Origin: Pseudomonas sp. DG56-2
Lineage (GTDB): Bacteria; Pseudomonadota; Gammaproteobacteria; Pseudomonadales; Pseudomonadaceae
Direction of reading: 5' to 3'
DNA: 64,000 bases
Assembly: GCF_004803755.1 (NCBI RefSeq)
Contig: NZ_CP032311.1
Span: forward strand, 946,501 to 1,010,500
A model generated the notes under the pieces. That model ran no database searches. It was not told the origin of the DNA and was given only the letters and a program-made list of their open reading frames with translations. A program made the translations under genes and the position numbers. This document shows, one piece after another, positions 18,260-26,558 of this stretch (its first letter is position 1; the number at the start of each line of letters is the position of its first letter).

Positions 18260-19195
18260 TCAGACTCGGGCTTCGACTGTCACCCAGTAGCGGGTAAAAC
18301 GCCGTACGCGCACTGGCAGGGCGATCTCCAGCAGGTCGAGAATTCGCTCGCTGTCAGCCAATGGATAGCTGCCGGAAATCAGCAGTTCGGCAACCTCGGG
18401 CGCGCAGTTGAGTTGGCCGCGTCGGTAGCGGCCAAGCTCATCGAGAAAATCGCCAAGGCGCATGTGCGCCGCCAGCAGCATGCCGTCGACCCAAGCCCCG
18501 GCATTGCTGTCGAGCAGTTGCAGGGCTTGCCACTGCGGGCCGTTGAAACGCGCCTGACGACCGGCTGCGAGCACATCGCCGGCAAGGCTGGCGCTGCCCT
18601 GGTGAACGCTGAGCTGGCTGTAGCGCGGGAACTGGCGCAGGTTGTAGCGACCTTCGGCGAGCTGCAGCTGGCCGAAGTCGGTGAGCAAATTCAATGGGCG
18701 AGCATCTGCGGCGACGGCGAGCTGTATTTCACCTTCGAGCAGGCGCACCAGGCGCTGTTGTGCATCGAAGCGCACATCAACGGCGCTGCGCGTGTTCAGG
18801 TGCAGTTGGCTGCCATCTTCCAATCGCTGGCGACGACGTTCGCCCACCGGGCTGCGGTAGTCGGCAAGCAGGGTCGGTAGGGGATTGTGCTGCTGCACGG
18901 TCAAGCCGACAGCCCCCCCCACGCCCAGAATCAACAGGGTCTTGAGCGCGCGCCGGCGACTGGCCGAGCGCGGTGCCTGCAATGCCGCATGGGCCAGCGG
19001 TGACGACAACCCGCGCAGGCGCTGGTTGACCCGCTGAATGTGCTCCCAGGCACGGCGATGCTCTTCATGGGCTTGCAGCCATTGCTGCATGGCCTGCTGC
19101 TGGCGCGGGTCGAGCGCACCGCCCTGTAGCTCGATCAACCAGTGCACAGCCTGTTCGGCGACCTGCGGCGAAAATTCCTGATGTGCGCTGTTCAC
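18260..19195 (-). CDS. fecR: Anti-sigma/sigma regulator FecR
   Basis: This 311-residue inner-membrane protein has a cytoplasmic N-terminal domain (WLIELQGGALDPRQQQAMQQ), a single membrane helix (LKTLLILGVGGAVGLTVQ, about residue 90) and a periplasmic FecR domain (GERRRQRLEDGSQLHLNTRS). It passes the ferric citrate signal from the FecA STN domain to FecI. The GTG start overlaps the fecI stop. fecA follows after 88 bases, which probably hold the FecI-dependent promoter, though I could not define it. Confidence 0.93.
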   Translation of the reverse strand: MNSAHQEFSPQVAEQAVHWLIELQGGALDPRQQQAMQQWLQAHEEHRRAWEHIQRVNQRLRGLSSPLAHAALQAPRSASRRRALKTLLILGVGGAVGLTVQQHNPLPTLLADYRSPVGERRRQRLEDGSQLHLNTRSAVDVRFDAQQRLVRLLEGEIQLAVAADARPLNLLTDFGQLQLAEGRYNLRQFPRYSQLSVHQGSASLAGDVLAAGRQARFNGPQWQALQLLDSNAGAWVDGMLLAAHMRLGDFLDELGRYRRGQLNCAPEVAELLISGSYPLADSERILDLLEIALPVRVRRFTRYWVTVEARV

Positions 19196-19686
19196 AGGGC
19201 GAAGTAACAGCGCATGGCTGCCTTGTTCAAATAGCGCTTTACCGTGGCCAGCGAGATGTTCAATTGCGCGGCAATTTCACCGTAGCCAAGGCCGTCGATC
19301 TGAGCGAGCAGGAACGCACGCTTGACCAGCGTAGGCAGGCCATCGAGCAGACGGTCCAGCTCCAGCAGGGTTTCGAAAATGATCGCCCGGTGTTCTTCCG
19401 AGGGCGCCAGTGCTTCCGGTAACTGCGCCAGTGCCTGGTAGTAGGCGCGCTCCAGATCTTGACGCCGGTAGTGGTTGCACAACACCCGCTTGGCCACGGT
19501 GGTGAGGAACGCCCGTGGCTCATTGAGCACCGGTGTTTCCCGGGCCTGCAGCAGGCGCATAAAGGTGTCCTGGGCCAGGTCGGCGGCATTGTCCGGGCAG
19601 CCCAGACGGCGCCGCAACCAGCCGGTCAACCAGTTGTGATGGGCGTGATAGAGGCCTTCAAGCGAAGTGGAAGAGGCGCTGGGCAC
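19192..19686 (-). CDS. fecI: ECF sigma factor FecI
   Basis: This ECF sigma factor has 164 residues from the GTG at 19686. Region 2 is seen as LAQDTFMRLLQARE and region 4 as GYGEIAAQLNISLATVKRYL. An in-frame ATG at 19764 is rejected because the Fur-like box at 19719-19737 would then lie inside the coding sequence and the extra 26 residues do not resemble the family. The GTG has GGAG upstream, and the next residues (SLEGLYHAHHNWLTGWLRRR) are the usual FecI start. It directs transcription of fecA. Confidence 0.92.
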   Translation of the reverse strand: MPSASSTSLEGLYHAHHNWLTGWLRRRLGCPDNAADLAQDTFMRLLQARETPVLNEPRAFLTTVAKRVLCNHYRRQDLERAYYQALAQLPEALAPSEEHRAIIFETLLELDRLLDGLPTLVKRAFLLAQIDGLGYGEIAAQLNISLATVKRYLNKAAMRCYFAL

Positions 19687-19718
19687 CGTGAACTCTCCGG
19701 CGCCAGAATGCGCAACAT

Positions 19719-19737
19719 AATAAGAATTGTTCTCATT
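19719..19737. promoter_or_regulatory. Candidate Fur box upstream of fecI
   Basis: Read on the minus strand, TGAGAACAATTCTTA matches the 7-1-7 Fur model TGATAATNATTATCA at 10 of 14 defined positions and is itself nearly palindromic. It lies about 35-50 bases upstream of the fecI start. Confidence 0.6.
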
Positions 19738-19832
19738 GTAGTGTTTTCTTGGGTCGGTCGGCAATCCGCTGCTGACTGGCAGCGCAATGGCCCATGAAAG
19801 TGTAAAAAACGTAAATAATCTTTACTCTCATT

Positions 19833-19852
19833 TGAGAATAAATAGCATTCGC
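19833..19852. promoter_or_regulatory. Candidate Fur box upstream of the TonB receptor gene
   Basis: TGAGAATAAATAGCA (19833-19847) matches the 7-1-7 Fur model at 11 of 14 defined positions, about 55 bases before the receptor start. With the fecI box it makes the divergent interval iron-controlled on both sides. Confidence 0.55.
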
Positions 19853-19901
19853 TCCCTAAGACGCTTTACCAAACCTTTACATATCTCAGGGAGAGCTCCA
19901 C

Positions 19902-21872
19902 GTGTCCCCGCTTTTCACTCGATCCTGCCTTGCTCTTTCCCTCTGCTCGATTTACACCGCCCAGGCCAGCGCTGCCAATCAGAACGCCCTGGAACTGGAA
20001 AACGTCGTGGTTACCGCGTCTGGTTTTTCCCAGCAAATCAAGGACGCGCCGGCGTCCATTTCGGTGATCACTCGCGAGCAGATCGAGAACAAGTCTTACC
20101 GTGACGTAACCGACGCGCTGAAGGATGTGCCGGGTGTCGTGGTTACCGGTGGCGCCAGTTCCAGCGATATCAGTATTCGGGGCATGGCCTCCAAGTACAC
20201 GCTGATGCTGGTTGACGGCAAGCGCCAGGACTCGCGGGCAACCCGTCCCAACAGCGACGGTGCCGGGATCGAACAAGGCTGGATGCCTCCGCTTGAGGCC
20301 ATCGAGCGCATCGAAGTGGTGCGTGGGCCAATGTCGTCGCTGTATGGCTCCGACGCCATGGGCGGGGTGATTAACATCATCACCCGTAAAGTGACGCCGA
20401 CCTGGTATGGCGGCGTGCGCACTGAAGCGACCTTCCAGGACCGCTCCGATTCGGGCGACTACAACAGCACCAGCGCTTTTGTCTCCGGGCCGTTGATCGA
20501 GAACCTCGTGGGCTTGCAGCTTTACGGGCAGCGTTCGCGTCGCGACGAAGACCACATCGTCAACGGCTTCAACGAGCAGAGCACCGACAGCGGTACCGCC
20601 AAGCTTTCGTTCACCCCTGATGAGCACAACGACATTACCTTCGAGGCGGGCAAATCCGAACAGGATCGCTATGCCCACCAAGGGCGTTCGGCGCGCTCCA
20701 CTGACAGTTTCAGCGATTATGAGCGTACCAACTTCGCCATCAGCCATTCCGGCCGCTGGGAAAGCATCACCACCGACAGTTACCTGCAACGCGAGAAAAT
20801 CGAGAACCCGGGTCGGCGCATGGAGTTGGAAAACACCGTGCTCAATACGCAGATGTCGTATTTCAGCGACTCGCACATCACCACCTTTGGTGGCCAGTAC
20901 AAGTACGAAGACCTCAGTGACGAAGGCAACCAGTTGGCTGCAGCCTCCGACGTCAACCAACTGACGCGCTGGTCGTGGGCATTGTTCGCTGAGGATGAAT
21001 GGCGCTTGACCGAAGCCTTCGCCCTGACTGGCGGCATTCGTATGGACCGTGACGAAAACTACGGTACGCATTGGTCGCCACGGTTGTACGGGGTGTATCA
21101 CCTGACCGAGAACTGGACTGTCAAAGGGGGTGTGTCCAGTGGTTATCGTTCGCCAGACATTCGCGCGGCAGTGGATGATTGGGGGCAGATCACCGGTGGC
21201 GGTGGCGATCCGGCAATCATCGTAGGCAACTCTAGCCTCAAGCCGGAGAAAAGCCTGAGCCAGGAAATCGGTTTCATCTGGGATAACCTCGAAGGCTTCT
21301 CCACTGGCCTGACCGTGTTCAACACCGACTTCAAAGACAAGATCACCGAGACCCGCCGCTGCACCGACAGCACCGGCAATGCTTCGGGCCAGTGCCAGAT
21401 CGGCGGTACTTCGTACAAGTTCATCAGTGATCGGGTGAACGTCGACGAAGCGCAGATGCAAGGCGTAGAAGCAACGCTGGACTGGGACATCACCCAGAGC
21501 GTCAAACTTGCTACCAACTACACCTTTACCGCCTCTGAGCAAAAGAGTGGTCCGCAGAAAGGCAAAGCGCTGAACCAGATGCCTCGGCACATGTTCAACG
21601 CCACCTTGGACTGGCAGGCGACCGACCAGTTGGGCACGTGGGCGCGAATGAACTATCGCGGCAAAACCTCGGACTACCTGGGGCGCACCACCATGTCTGA
21701 TGGCACTCCGTCCTACACCTTTGTCGACCTTGGTGGCACTTATCGGGTGACCAAGAACGTGAAATTGCTGGCCGGTGTGTACAACGTGTTCAACAAGGAA
21801 GTGGACTACCAGGAGTATCAGACCGTGCTGGACGGTCGTCGCTATACCGTTGGCGTCGACCTGTCGTTCTGA
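19902..21872 (+). CDS. TonB-dependent siderophore receptor, CirA/BfrA-like (catecholate type)
   Basis: This 656-residue outer membrane receptor has a short signal peptide (to AQASA), TonB box (ELENVVVTAS), plug (PASISVITREQIENKSYRDV; IERIEVVRGPMSSLYGSDAM) and a barrel ending in F. It has no STN domain, so it does not signal to a FecR protein. ASKYTLMLVDGKRQDSRATR and the GWMPPLEAIERIEVVRGP segment fit the CirA/IrgA/BfrA group that takes up catecholate siderophores or breakdown products. The GTG start follows GGGAG. Three small membrane protein genes follow. Confidence 0.88.
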   Translation: MSPLFTRSCLALSLCSIYTAQASAANQNALELENVVVTASGFSQQIKDAPASISVITREQIENKSYRDVTDALKDVPGVVVTGGASSSDISIRGMASKYTLMLVDGKRQDSRATRPNSDGAGIEQGWMPPLEAIERIEVVRGPMSSLYGSDAMGGVINIITRKVTPTWYGGVRTEATFQDRSDSGDYNSTSAFVSGPLIENLVGLQLYGQRSRRDEDHIVNGFNEQSTDSGTAKLSFTPDEHNDITFEAGKSEQDRYAHQGRSARSTDSFSDYERTNFAISHSGRWESITTDSYLQREKIENPGRRMELENTVLNTQMSYFSDSHITTFGGQYKYEDLSDEGNQLAAASDVNQLTRWSWALFAEDEWRLTEAFALTGGIRMDRDENYGTHWSPRLYGVYHLTENWTVKGGVSSGYRSPDIRAAVDDWGQITGGGGDPAIIVGNSSLKPEKSLSQEIGFIWDNLEGFSTGLTVFNTDFKDKITETRRCTDSTGNASGQCQIGGTSYKFISDRVNVDEAQMQGVEATLDWDITQSVKLATNYTFTASEQKSGPQKGKALNQMPRHMFNATLDWQATDQLGTWARMNYRGKTSDYLGRTTMSDGTPSYTFVDLGGTYRVTKNVKLLAGVYNVFNKEVDYQEYQTVLDGRRYTVGVDLSF

Positions 21873-21896
21873 TCAAGCTGCCAGCGGCTTTGCTTG

Positions 21897-21916
21897 TGAG
21901 AATATAAATCATTATT
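21897..21916. promoter_or_regulatory. Candidate Fur box between the receptor and DUF3649 genes
   Basis: GAGAATATAAATCATTATT (21898-21916) matches the 19-bp Fur consensus at 14 positions, the best match in the window. It lies 22-40 bases before the DUF3649 start, suggesting that the three membrane genes have their own iron-controlled promoter. Confidence 0.6.
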
Positions 21917-21937
21917 ATTAGTGGTTCTTCACAATGG

Positions 21938-22252
21938 ATGGATGCCATGAAAAGCAAAGCCGCCGGGCTGCCCCTGAATTATCGCCTGGCTGTGACATCA
22001 CGTTGCCTGGCTGCCGTGTTTGGCGGATATCTGCTGGCAGCCATGGCCAGCGTCTGTATCACCTTGCTGGCACCAATCCCCAAGGCTGAGGCAGTGATCA
22101 GCGGCATGATGCTGTCGTTCCTGTTCTACCTGGTGGCCTTTCTCTGGTGCTTTGCATGTCGCAGTGCCTGGCAAGCCTGGTGGGGCGTGTTGGTGCCGAG
22201 CTTGGTTCTGGGCGCGGTCAACGGATTGGCCTATTGGATGAAAAACTCATGA
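21938..22252 (+). CDS. DUF3649 inner membrane protein, iron uptake-associated
   Basis: This 104-residue protein has three hydrophobic segments (LAAVFGGYLLAAMASVCITL; MMLSFLFYLVAFLWCFACRS; WWGVLVPSLVLGAVNGLAYW). The pattern fits the DUF3649 family found beside TonB receptors and PepSY proteins. The start may be 21938 or the in-frame ATG at 21947; neither has a strong ribosome site. Its stop overlaps the PepSY start (ATGA), indicating translational coupling. It may be a subunit of an inner-membrane siderophore-processing complex. Confidence 0.8.
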   Translation: MDAMKSKAAGLPLNYRLAVTSRCLAAVFGGYLLAAMASVCITLLAPIPKAEAVISGMMLSFLFYLVAFLWCFACRSAWQAWWGVLVPSLVLGAVNGLAYWMKNS

Positions 22253-23832
22253 AAGAGGGCTTTCGCCAGGCCATGGCCTGGTTGCACACCTGGACGGGCC
22301 TGATCTTCGGCTGGTTGTTGTTTGCGATTTTCCTCACCGGGACCATGTCCTACTTCAAGGAAGAGATCAATCACTGGGCCCAGCCCGAAGTACAGGCGCG
22401 CCCCCTGGACCCGCTGGCAAACCTGGCTGTGGCGCAGAATTACCTGCAAACGCATGCACCCGATGCGGGCAGTTGGTTCATTCGCTTGCCTGAAGCGCGC
22501 GAGCCGGGCCTGAGTGTCGGCTGGCGTGCAGAAGGCGCCGGGCGGCGCGGCTTTATCGACAAAACCCTCGACCCGCTCACGGGCACCGAGGTGCAGGCTC
22601 GCGAAACACGCGGTGGCGACTTTTTCTACCGATTCCATTTTCAGCTGGAAATGCCTCATCCATGGGGCCGCTGGCTGTCGACCTTTGCCGCCTTCATCAT
22701 GCTGCTGGGCTTGGTGACCGGTATCATTACGCACAAGAAGATCTTCAAGGAGTTCTTCACTTTCCGCCCCGGCAAGGGCCAGCGCTCCTGGCTGGATGGC
22801 CACAATGCCATTGGTGTGCTGGTGCTGCCATTTCATTTGATGATCAGCTACAGCAGCCTGGTGATTTTCATGTCGCTGGTCATGCCGGCGAGCATCATCG
22901 CCAGCTATGGCGACAACACCCGGGGCTTTTTCAATGATCTGTTCGGGGCCCCCGAGCAGGTCAAGGTGGCCGGTGTCGCGGCGCCATTGATGCCGTTGCC
23001 AGCGCTCTACGAGAAGTTCCGCGAGCAACAACCGGACGCGCGTCTGGGCTGGATCGAAGTGCAGAACGCGGGTGATCAGAATGCCCGCGTGCGCTTCTCC
23101 CGCCATGGGGGCGACCGTATTGCCTACCAGCGTGGCCAGAGCTGGATCTTTGATGGCGTCAACGGCACGCTGCAGTCCGGTAGCAAAGCCGAGTCGACGC
23201 CCGTGGTGATCTCCGCCGGCATGTACGGTCTGCACATGGGTATGTTCGCCGGTCCCTGGATGCGCTGGCTGTACTTCTTCTTCGGCCTGGCTGGCACGGC
23301 GGTTATTGGTACGGGCCTGGTGCTGTGGCTGGGCAAGCGTCAGCTCAAGCATGCCAAGAGCGGCACGCAACCTTTCGAGCTGCGGCTGGTGGAAGTGCTG
23401 AACATTGCCAGCATGAGCGGTTTGCTACTGGGGGTTGCGGCGTTCTTCTGGGCCAACCGCTTGCTGCCGGTGAGTATGCAAGGCCGGGCCGATTGGGAAG
23501 TGAACAGCTTCTTCCTGCTCTGGGCGTTGTCGGTGCTGCATGCGGCGCTGCGTCCGGGCCGCAAAGCCTGGGCCGAACAGTTGGGATTGGCGGCGTTGCT
23601 GTGGGCCGGCTTGCCGCTGCTCAATCAGCTCACCACAGGCCAGGGCTTGATCCACTCCGTTTCGGTGGGTGACTGGGCCATGTCAGGTTTCGACCTGACG
23701 GCCTTGGGCAGTGGCCTGTTCCTGGCCTGGTTGGCAGCCAAAATGTGGCGCCCACCGGTAGTAGCGGCCAAGCGTGCGCCCAAAGCTGCAAAAGCACCGA
23801 GCGCCAACCTGATTGAAAGCGAGGTGAGCTGA
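22249..23832 (+). CDS. PepSY-associated membrane protein, putative ferric-siderophore reductase
   Basis: This 527-residue protein starts with the PepSY-TM signature (MAWLHTWTGLIFGWLLFAIF, TGTMSYFKEEI), has periplasmic parts between helices (SWLDGHNAIGVLVLPFHLMI; GMYGLHMGMFAGPWMRWLYF) and extra C-terminal helices. Members next to siderophore receptors (FoxB/PiuB-like) are thought to reduce or release iron from siderophores at the inner membrane. Conserved histidines in HTW, H163 and HMG positions could bind haem. It overlaps both neighbours, so the three genes are one unit. Confidence 0.85.
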   Translation: MKEGFRQAMAWLHTWTGLIFGWLLFAIFLTGTMSYFKEEINHWAQPEVQARPLDPLANLAVAQNYLQTHAPDAGSWFIRLPEAREPGLSVGWRAEGAGRRGFIDKTLDPLTGTEVQARETRGGDFFYRFHFQLEMPHPWGRWLSTFAAFIMLLGLVTGIITHKKIFKEFFTFRPGKGQRSWLDGHNAIGVLVLPFHLMISYSSLVIFMSLVMPASIIASYGDNTRGFFNDLFGAPEQVKVAGVAAPLMPLPALYEKFREQQPDARLGWIEVQNAGDQNARVRFSRHGGDRIAYQRGQSWIFDGVNGTLQSGSKAESTPVVISAGMYGLHMGMFAGPWMRWLYFFFGLAGTAVIGTGLVLWLGKRQLKHAKSGTQPFELRLVEVLNIASMSGLLLGVAAFFWANRLLPVSMQGRADWEVNSFFLLWALSVLHAALRPGRKAWAEQLGLAALLWAGLPLLNQLTTGQGLIHSVSVGDWAMSGFDLTALGSGLFLAWLAAKMWRPPVVAAKRAPKAAKAPSANLIESEVS

Positions 23833-24158
23833 TGCTGGCGGTTACCCTGTTTGGTTTTGTTGGTTTTGCCTGCCTGTGCCTGGCCATGGAAAAGCATTAC
23901 AAGGACTTGCTTGGCAGCGCACCCAGCGCCGCGCGCTTGCGCGTCTTGCGCATCGCAGGCTGGTTGCTGCAACTGCTGGCACTGTACCTGGCGGTGCAGG
24001 GCAGTGGCTGGGCCATGGGGCTGGTGGAGTTGTTCGCAGTGTTGATGGCAGGGGTGACCCTGTGGGTATTTCTGTTGCCCTATCAGCCACGCTTGTTGCT
24101 GGGGCTGGTGGGGTTGAGCCTGGTGCTTGGGCCGGTACTGCTGATATTTCCTCACTAG
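23832..24158 (+). CDS. DUF3325 inner membrane protein
   Basis: This 108-residue protein has four hydrophobic helices and a conserved MEKHYKDLLGS motif near residue 19, as in DUF3325 proteins. Its ATG overlaps the PepSY stop (TGATG). It is the last gene of the receptor-DUF3649-PepSY-DUF3325 set. Function is unknown; the company implies a role in iron acquisition. Confidence 0.8.
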   Translation: MLAVTLFGFVGFACLCLAMEKHYKDLLGSAPSAARLRVLRIAGWLLQLLALYLAVQGSGWAMGLVELFAVLMAGVTLWVFLLPYQPRLLLGLVGLSLVLGPVLLIFPH

Positions 24159-24205
24159 GTGCCCGGTCGATTTTCGTCGGCACGGATCCCTTCGCTCCGG
24201 CATTG

Positions 24206-24287
24206 CTCCCGCGGGGACCGCACCGGAGGGCCATCCATGGCCTGCACCCGACTACGCAATACCTGCACTCAGCCTACTGAAGGAACG
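24206..24287 (-). repeat. Intergenic repeat, copy A (inverted, partial)
   Basis: Read on the minus strand this segment begins CGTTCCTTCAGTAGGC and continues through TTGCGTAGT, GGCCATGGATGGCC and GCGGTCCCCGCGGGAG. The same ordered blocks occur on the plus strand at 24410-24518. It therefore looks like a diverged, shortened, inverted copy. No coding function is visible. Confidence 0.7.
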
Positions 24288-24409
24288 ATCCAGGGTGTCT
24301 GGGCTGACGATGTATGAAGAGCCAGATCAACATCAAAAGCTGAACACCAGCGCCTTGCTGTTGCTGTTGCTGTGCTTTCAATTACACAAATCGTGCAGAC
24401 GCCACAAAC

Positions 24410-24622
24410 CGTCCCTTCAGTAGGCCGAATGGAACCCTTGCGTAGTGGGGCGACGGCCATGGATGGCCGGCGAGCGCCGCAGGGCCAGGACGGCCCTTCG
24501 GCGCGGTCCCCACGGGAGCAAGGGTGGAATGAGGGAACCCGGAGCGCAGCGCAGGGCCGGATGCAGGGACAAGGGGTTTTGCCCACTTTTGCCCCGACAA
24601 AAGTGGGTCGCCGTAAAGGCGA
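24410..24622 (+). repeat. Intergenic repeat, copy B (fuller)
   Basis: This copy starts CGTCCCTTCAGTAGGC and carries the same blocks as copy A plus a further 100 bases. These include a 9-bp hairpin (CCCACTTTT 24582-24590 with AAAAGTGGG 24599-24607) and a small TCGCC/GGCGA hairpin (24608-24622). The two copies flank a spacer (24288-24409) containing four TTGCTG units near 24354-24371. I recall similar GC-rich intergenic blocks in other pseudomonads; no mobile-element gene is present. Confidence 0.7.
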
Positions 24623-24710
24623 AACCAGCCAGTAGCGCCACCACATCAAACGGATATGCCCATCGACAATCGAGCCAAGTTCCGCAGTTCCCGGGATTCC
24701 GTGAAGAACC

Positions 24711-24742
24711 AAAAAAATGCCCCGGAGTAGGGGCATTTTTTT
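24711..24742. terminator. Bidirectional terminator
   Basis: Arms AAAAAAATGCCCC (24711-24723) and GGGGCATTTTTTT (24730-24742) are perfect with a 6-nt loop. It ends the minus-strand gene at 24757 and would also stop transcripts from the iron operon. Confidence 0.92.
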
Positions 24743-24756
24743 ATCGTGCGTCCTGC

Positions 24757-25773
24757 CTACACTGCAGCGACGACCTTGGTTTCAGGTTGGGTGCGACGCC
24801 CCATCATGCCGGCGCCCGCAGCTACCAGGCCGGATACGATCAGGGTGATCAACAACAACCAACTGCCTTGGGAAATACGCTTGGCTGCAACTTCCGCAGC
24901 TTCGCGAGCCTTTTGCTCAGCTTCTGCCTTGAGCTCTTGATACTTGGCGTAAGCCTGTTGGTAGGCCTGTTGGGCCTGGTCGACCATCTGGTTGGCTTCA
25001 GCATCGGTTTTCCCGGTGCGTGCCTTGATCAGGTTGACCATGGCTTCACGATCGGCGGCATCCCACGCCTTTTCACCTTTGGCTTTGATACGGTCAAGCA
25101 ATCCGCTGAGTTGCTCATCGGCCGCCTGTGGGTGTTGCGCGCTGTTTTTTGCGGTCTGTTGCGCATCCTGCTCCGTGGCTTGTGCTTCTCTTTTTACGTT
25201 CTCCGGATTGAGTTCAGGTTTTCCTGTTTGACGCATGGCGGTTTCGAGTTCGTTCTGGATATCGCTTAAATCAAAGTTGATGCCTTGTTGGCGCAGTTGA
25301 TCCTGCACGGTGTTGCCGATATGCGGGGCGGCCTGGGCAATCGTGCTACCCGCAGCCGAGAGCCCACTGCCGGCAAGGTTAAGGCCGCTGCTGACGATCC
25401 CGCTTACAGCACTGGACACAAGATAGAGGGACACCAATGATGTGGTCGCCCACACCAGCAGCCCGTGCAATGCTCCTTCACGTTGCGCCAGGCGCCCGGC
25501 AATCCAAGCACCGACGAACACTGAAACAATCCCGCTGACCACCACCCAGATGGCCGTTCCCTTGCCCAGGCCGTCCAGGGGATTGGCTTCCTGCAACGGG
25601 TCGATGGAGGCAGAGCCGATGGCGGTGCCCAGTAGATTCAGAATCAGCGACGCGACCATCGCTAAAGCAACGCCTGCGAGAATCGCACTCCATGAAATGC
25701 GTTTAAGCAGCGGAGCTGCGGTCAAGTGCGTCTCGGGGTAGACAGCGGTGCTGTTATTGTCGTCTCTGATCAT
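24757..25773 (-). CDS. Membrane protein with amphipathic helical middle, function unknown
   Basis: This 338-residue protein has three N-terminal membrane segments (WSAILAGVALAMVASLILNL; AIWVVVSGIVSVFVGAWIAG; LLVWATTSLVSLYLVSSAVS). Then comes a long charged region rich in Q, A, E and K (about 165-300, likely coiled coil) and a C-terminal helix (WLLLITLIVSGLVAAGAGMM). I do not recognise a named family. It starts 48 bases after the DUF3597 gene with a good AAAGGAG, so they probably share a transcript. An envelope-stress role is a guess from context. Confidence 0.75.
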   Translation of the reverse strand: MIRDDNNSTAVYPETHLTAAPLLKRISWSAILAGVALAMVASLILNLLGTAIGSASIDPLQEANPLDGLGKGTAIWVVVSGIVSVFVGAWIAGRLAQREGALHGLLVWATTSLVSLYLVSSAVSGIVSSGLNLAGSGLSAAGSTIAQAAPHIGNTVQDQLRQQGINFDLSDIQNELETAMRQTGKPELNPENVKREAQATEQDAQQTAKNSAQHPQAADEQLSGLLDRIKAKGEKAWDAADREAMVNLIKARTGKTDAEANQMVDQAQQAYQQAYAKYQELKAEAEQKAREAAEVAAKRISQGSWLLLITLIVSGLVAAGAGMMGRRTQPETKVVAAV

Positions 25774-25821
25774 GATGAAACTCCTTTTCTCTCACTGTGC
25801 AGCGCTTGAACACATCGATTT

Positions 25822-26271
25822 TCAGTTATGCAGATCGGCGGGAAGCTGGCCGCCATTTTCTGCAAGCTTGGTCATTACCGCTTTGTGCAGCCACACATTC
25901 ATGGTCGCCGAGTCATCGGTAGAACCGCTGTAGTTGAGCTCTTTGGCCAGTTCCTTGCGATTGTCCAGGCTGCTGTCGATGTTGAGCAGCTTGAGCAGAT
26001 CGACAATCGACGTTCTCCAATTCAGTGTTTCTGAGTGCTGCGCTGCCAAGGCGTCGAGCTTGGCGCCGACATCGACAGGCTGAAGGGTCGACTGCGCTGA
26101 ACCCTGAGGGGTTGTGGAGGCGGGAGTCGGAGTGGAGGTGGGAGTGGAAGGCGGTACCGGCGTCGGCGGGGTGCCTGCCGGCGTTTGCACGTCAGGTGCG
26201 GCGGCAGTGGTGTGGGTATTGTCATCGCGGCCGATGCCCAGTTTTTCCATAATCTTGCTTAACAAGCCCAT
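25822..26271 (-). CDS. DUF3597-family protein
   Basis: From the ATG at 26271 (GGAGA upstream) this is 149 residues: a short N-terminal segment (MGLLSKIMEKLGIG), a low-complexity proline/threonine linker (about 25-62) and a conserved C-terminal domain (LDALAAQHSETLNWRTSIVD; ELNYSGSTDDSATMNVWLHK). The C-terminal part resembles the LysM-associated DUF3597 fold. An upstream in-frame ATG at 26343 lacks family similarity. Function unknown. Confidence 0.82.
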   Translation of the reverse strand: MGLLSKIMEKLGIGRDDNTHTTAAAPDVQTPAGTPPTPVPPSTPTSTPTPASTTPQGSAQSTLQPVDVGAKLDALAAQHSETLNWRTSIVDLLKLLNIDSSLDNRKELAKELNYSGSTDDSATMNVWLHKAVMTKLAENGGQLPADLHN

Positions 26272-26558
26272 GTGAGTCTCCAGATAACAGTCAAGTTCAT
26301 AGGTGAAGCGGATGGCGCTTACTCGGTAAGGGCCTGGCTTCAATGAACTTGAGCGCTAGCGTTCTCCAACGGTTCAAATTAATTGGCGAAGGAGAGCTTT
26401 TTTCGCTGAACGGTTACGAAAACAACGAAAAACGGGCAAAAACCTATCATTTTTACTAGGTACTTGTTCAGTCGGAAGGTGCAGGCTTGATGTAAGTCGC
26501 GGGCGCGGCAAATTGCATAGGTCGAGTGGGTTTGCGCCGGTACTTTCAAGACAAAAGC

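Noticed and set aside
19687-19764. Longer FecI N-terminus from the ATG at 19764
   Set aside because: It would place the Fur-like box inside the gene, and the extra residues do not resemble FecI proteins; the GTG at 19686 has a good ribosome site.
24288-24409. Possible CRISPR-like or microsatellite array from the TTGCTG units
   Set aside because: Only four 6-bp units are present with no regular spacers; they are part of the repeat-flanked spacer.
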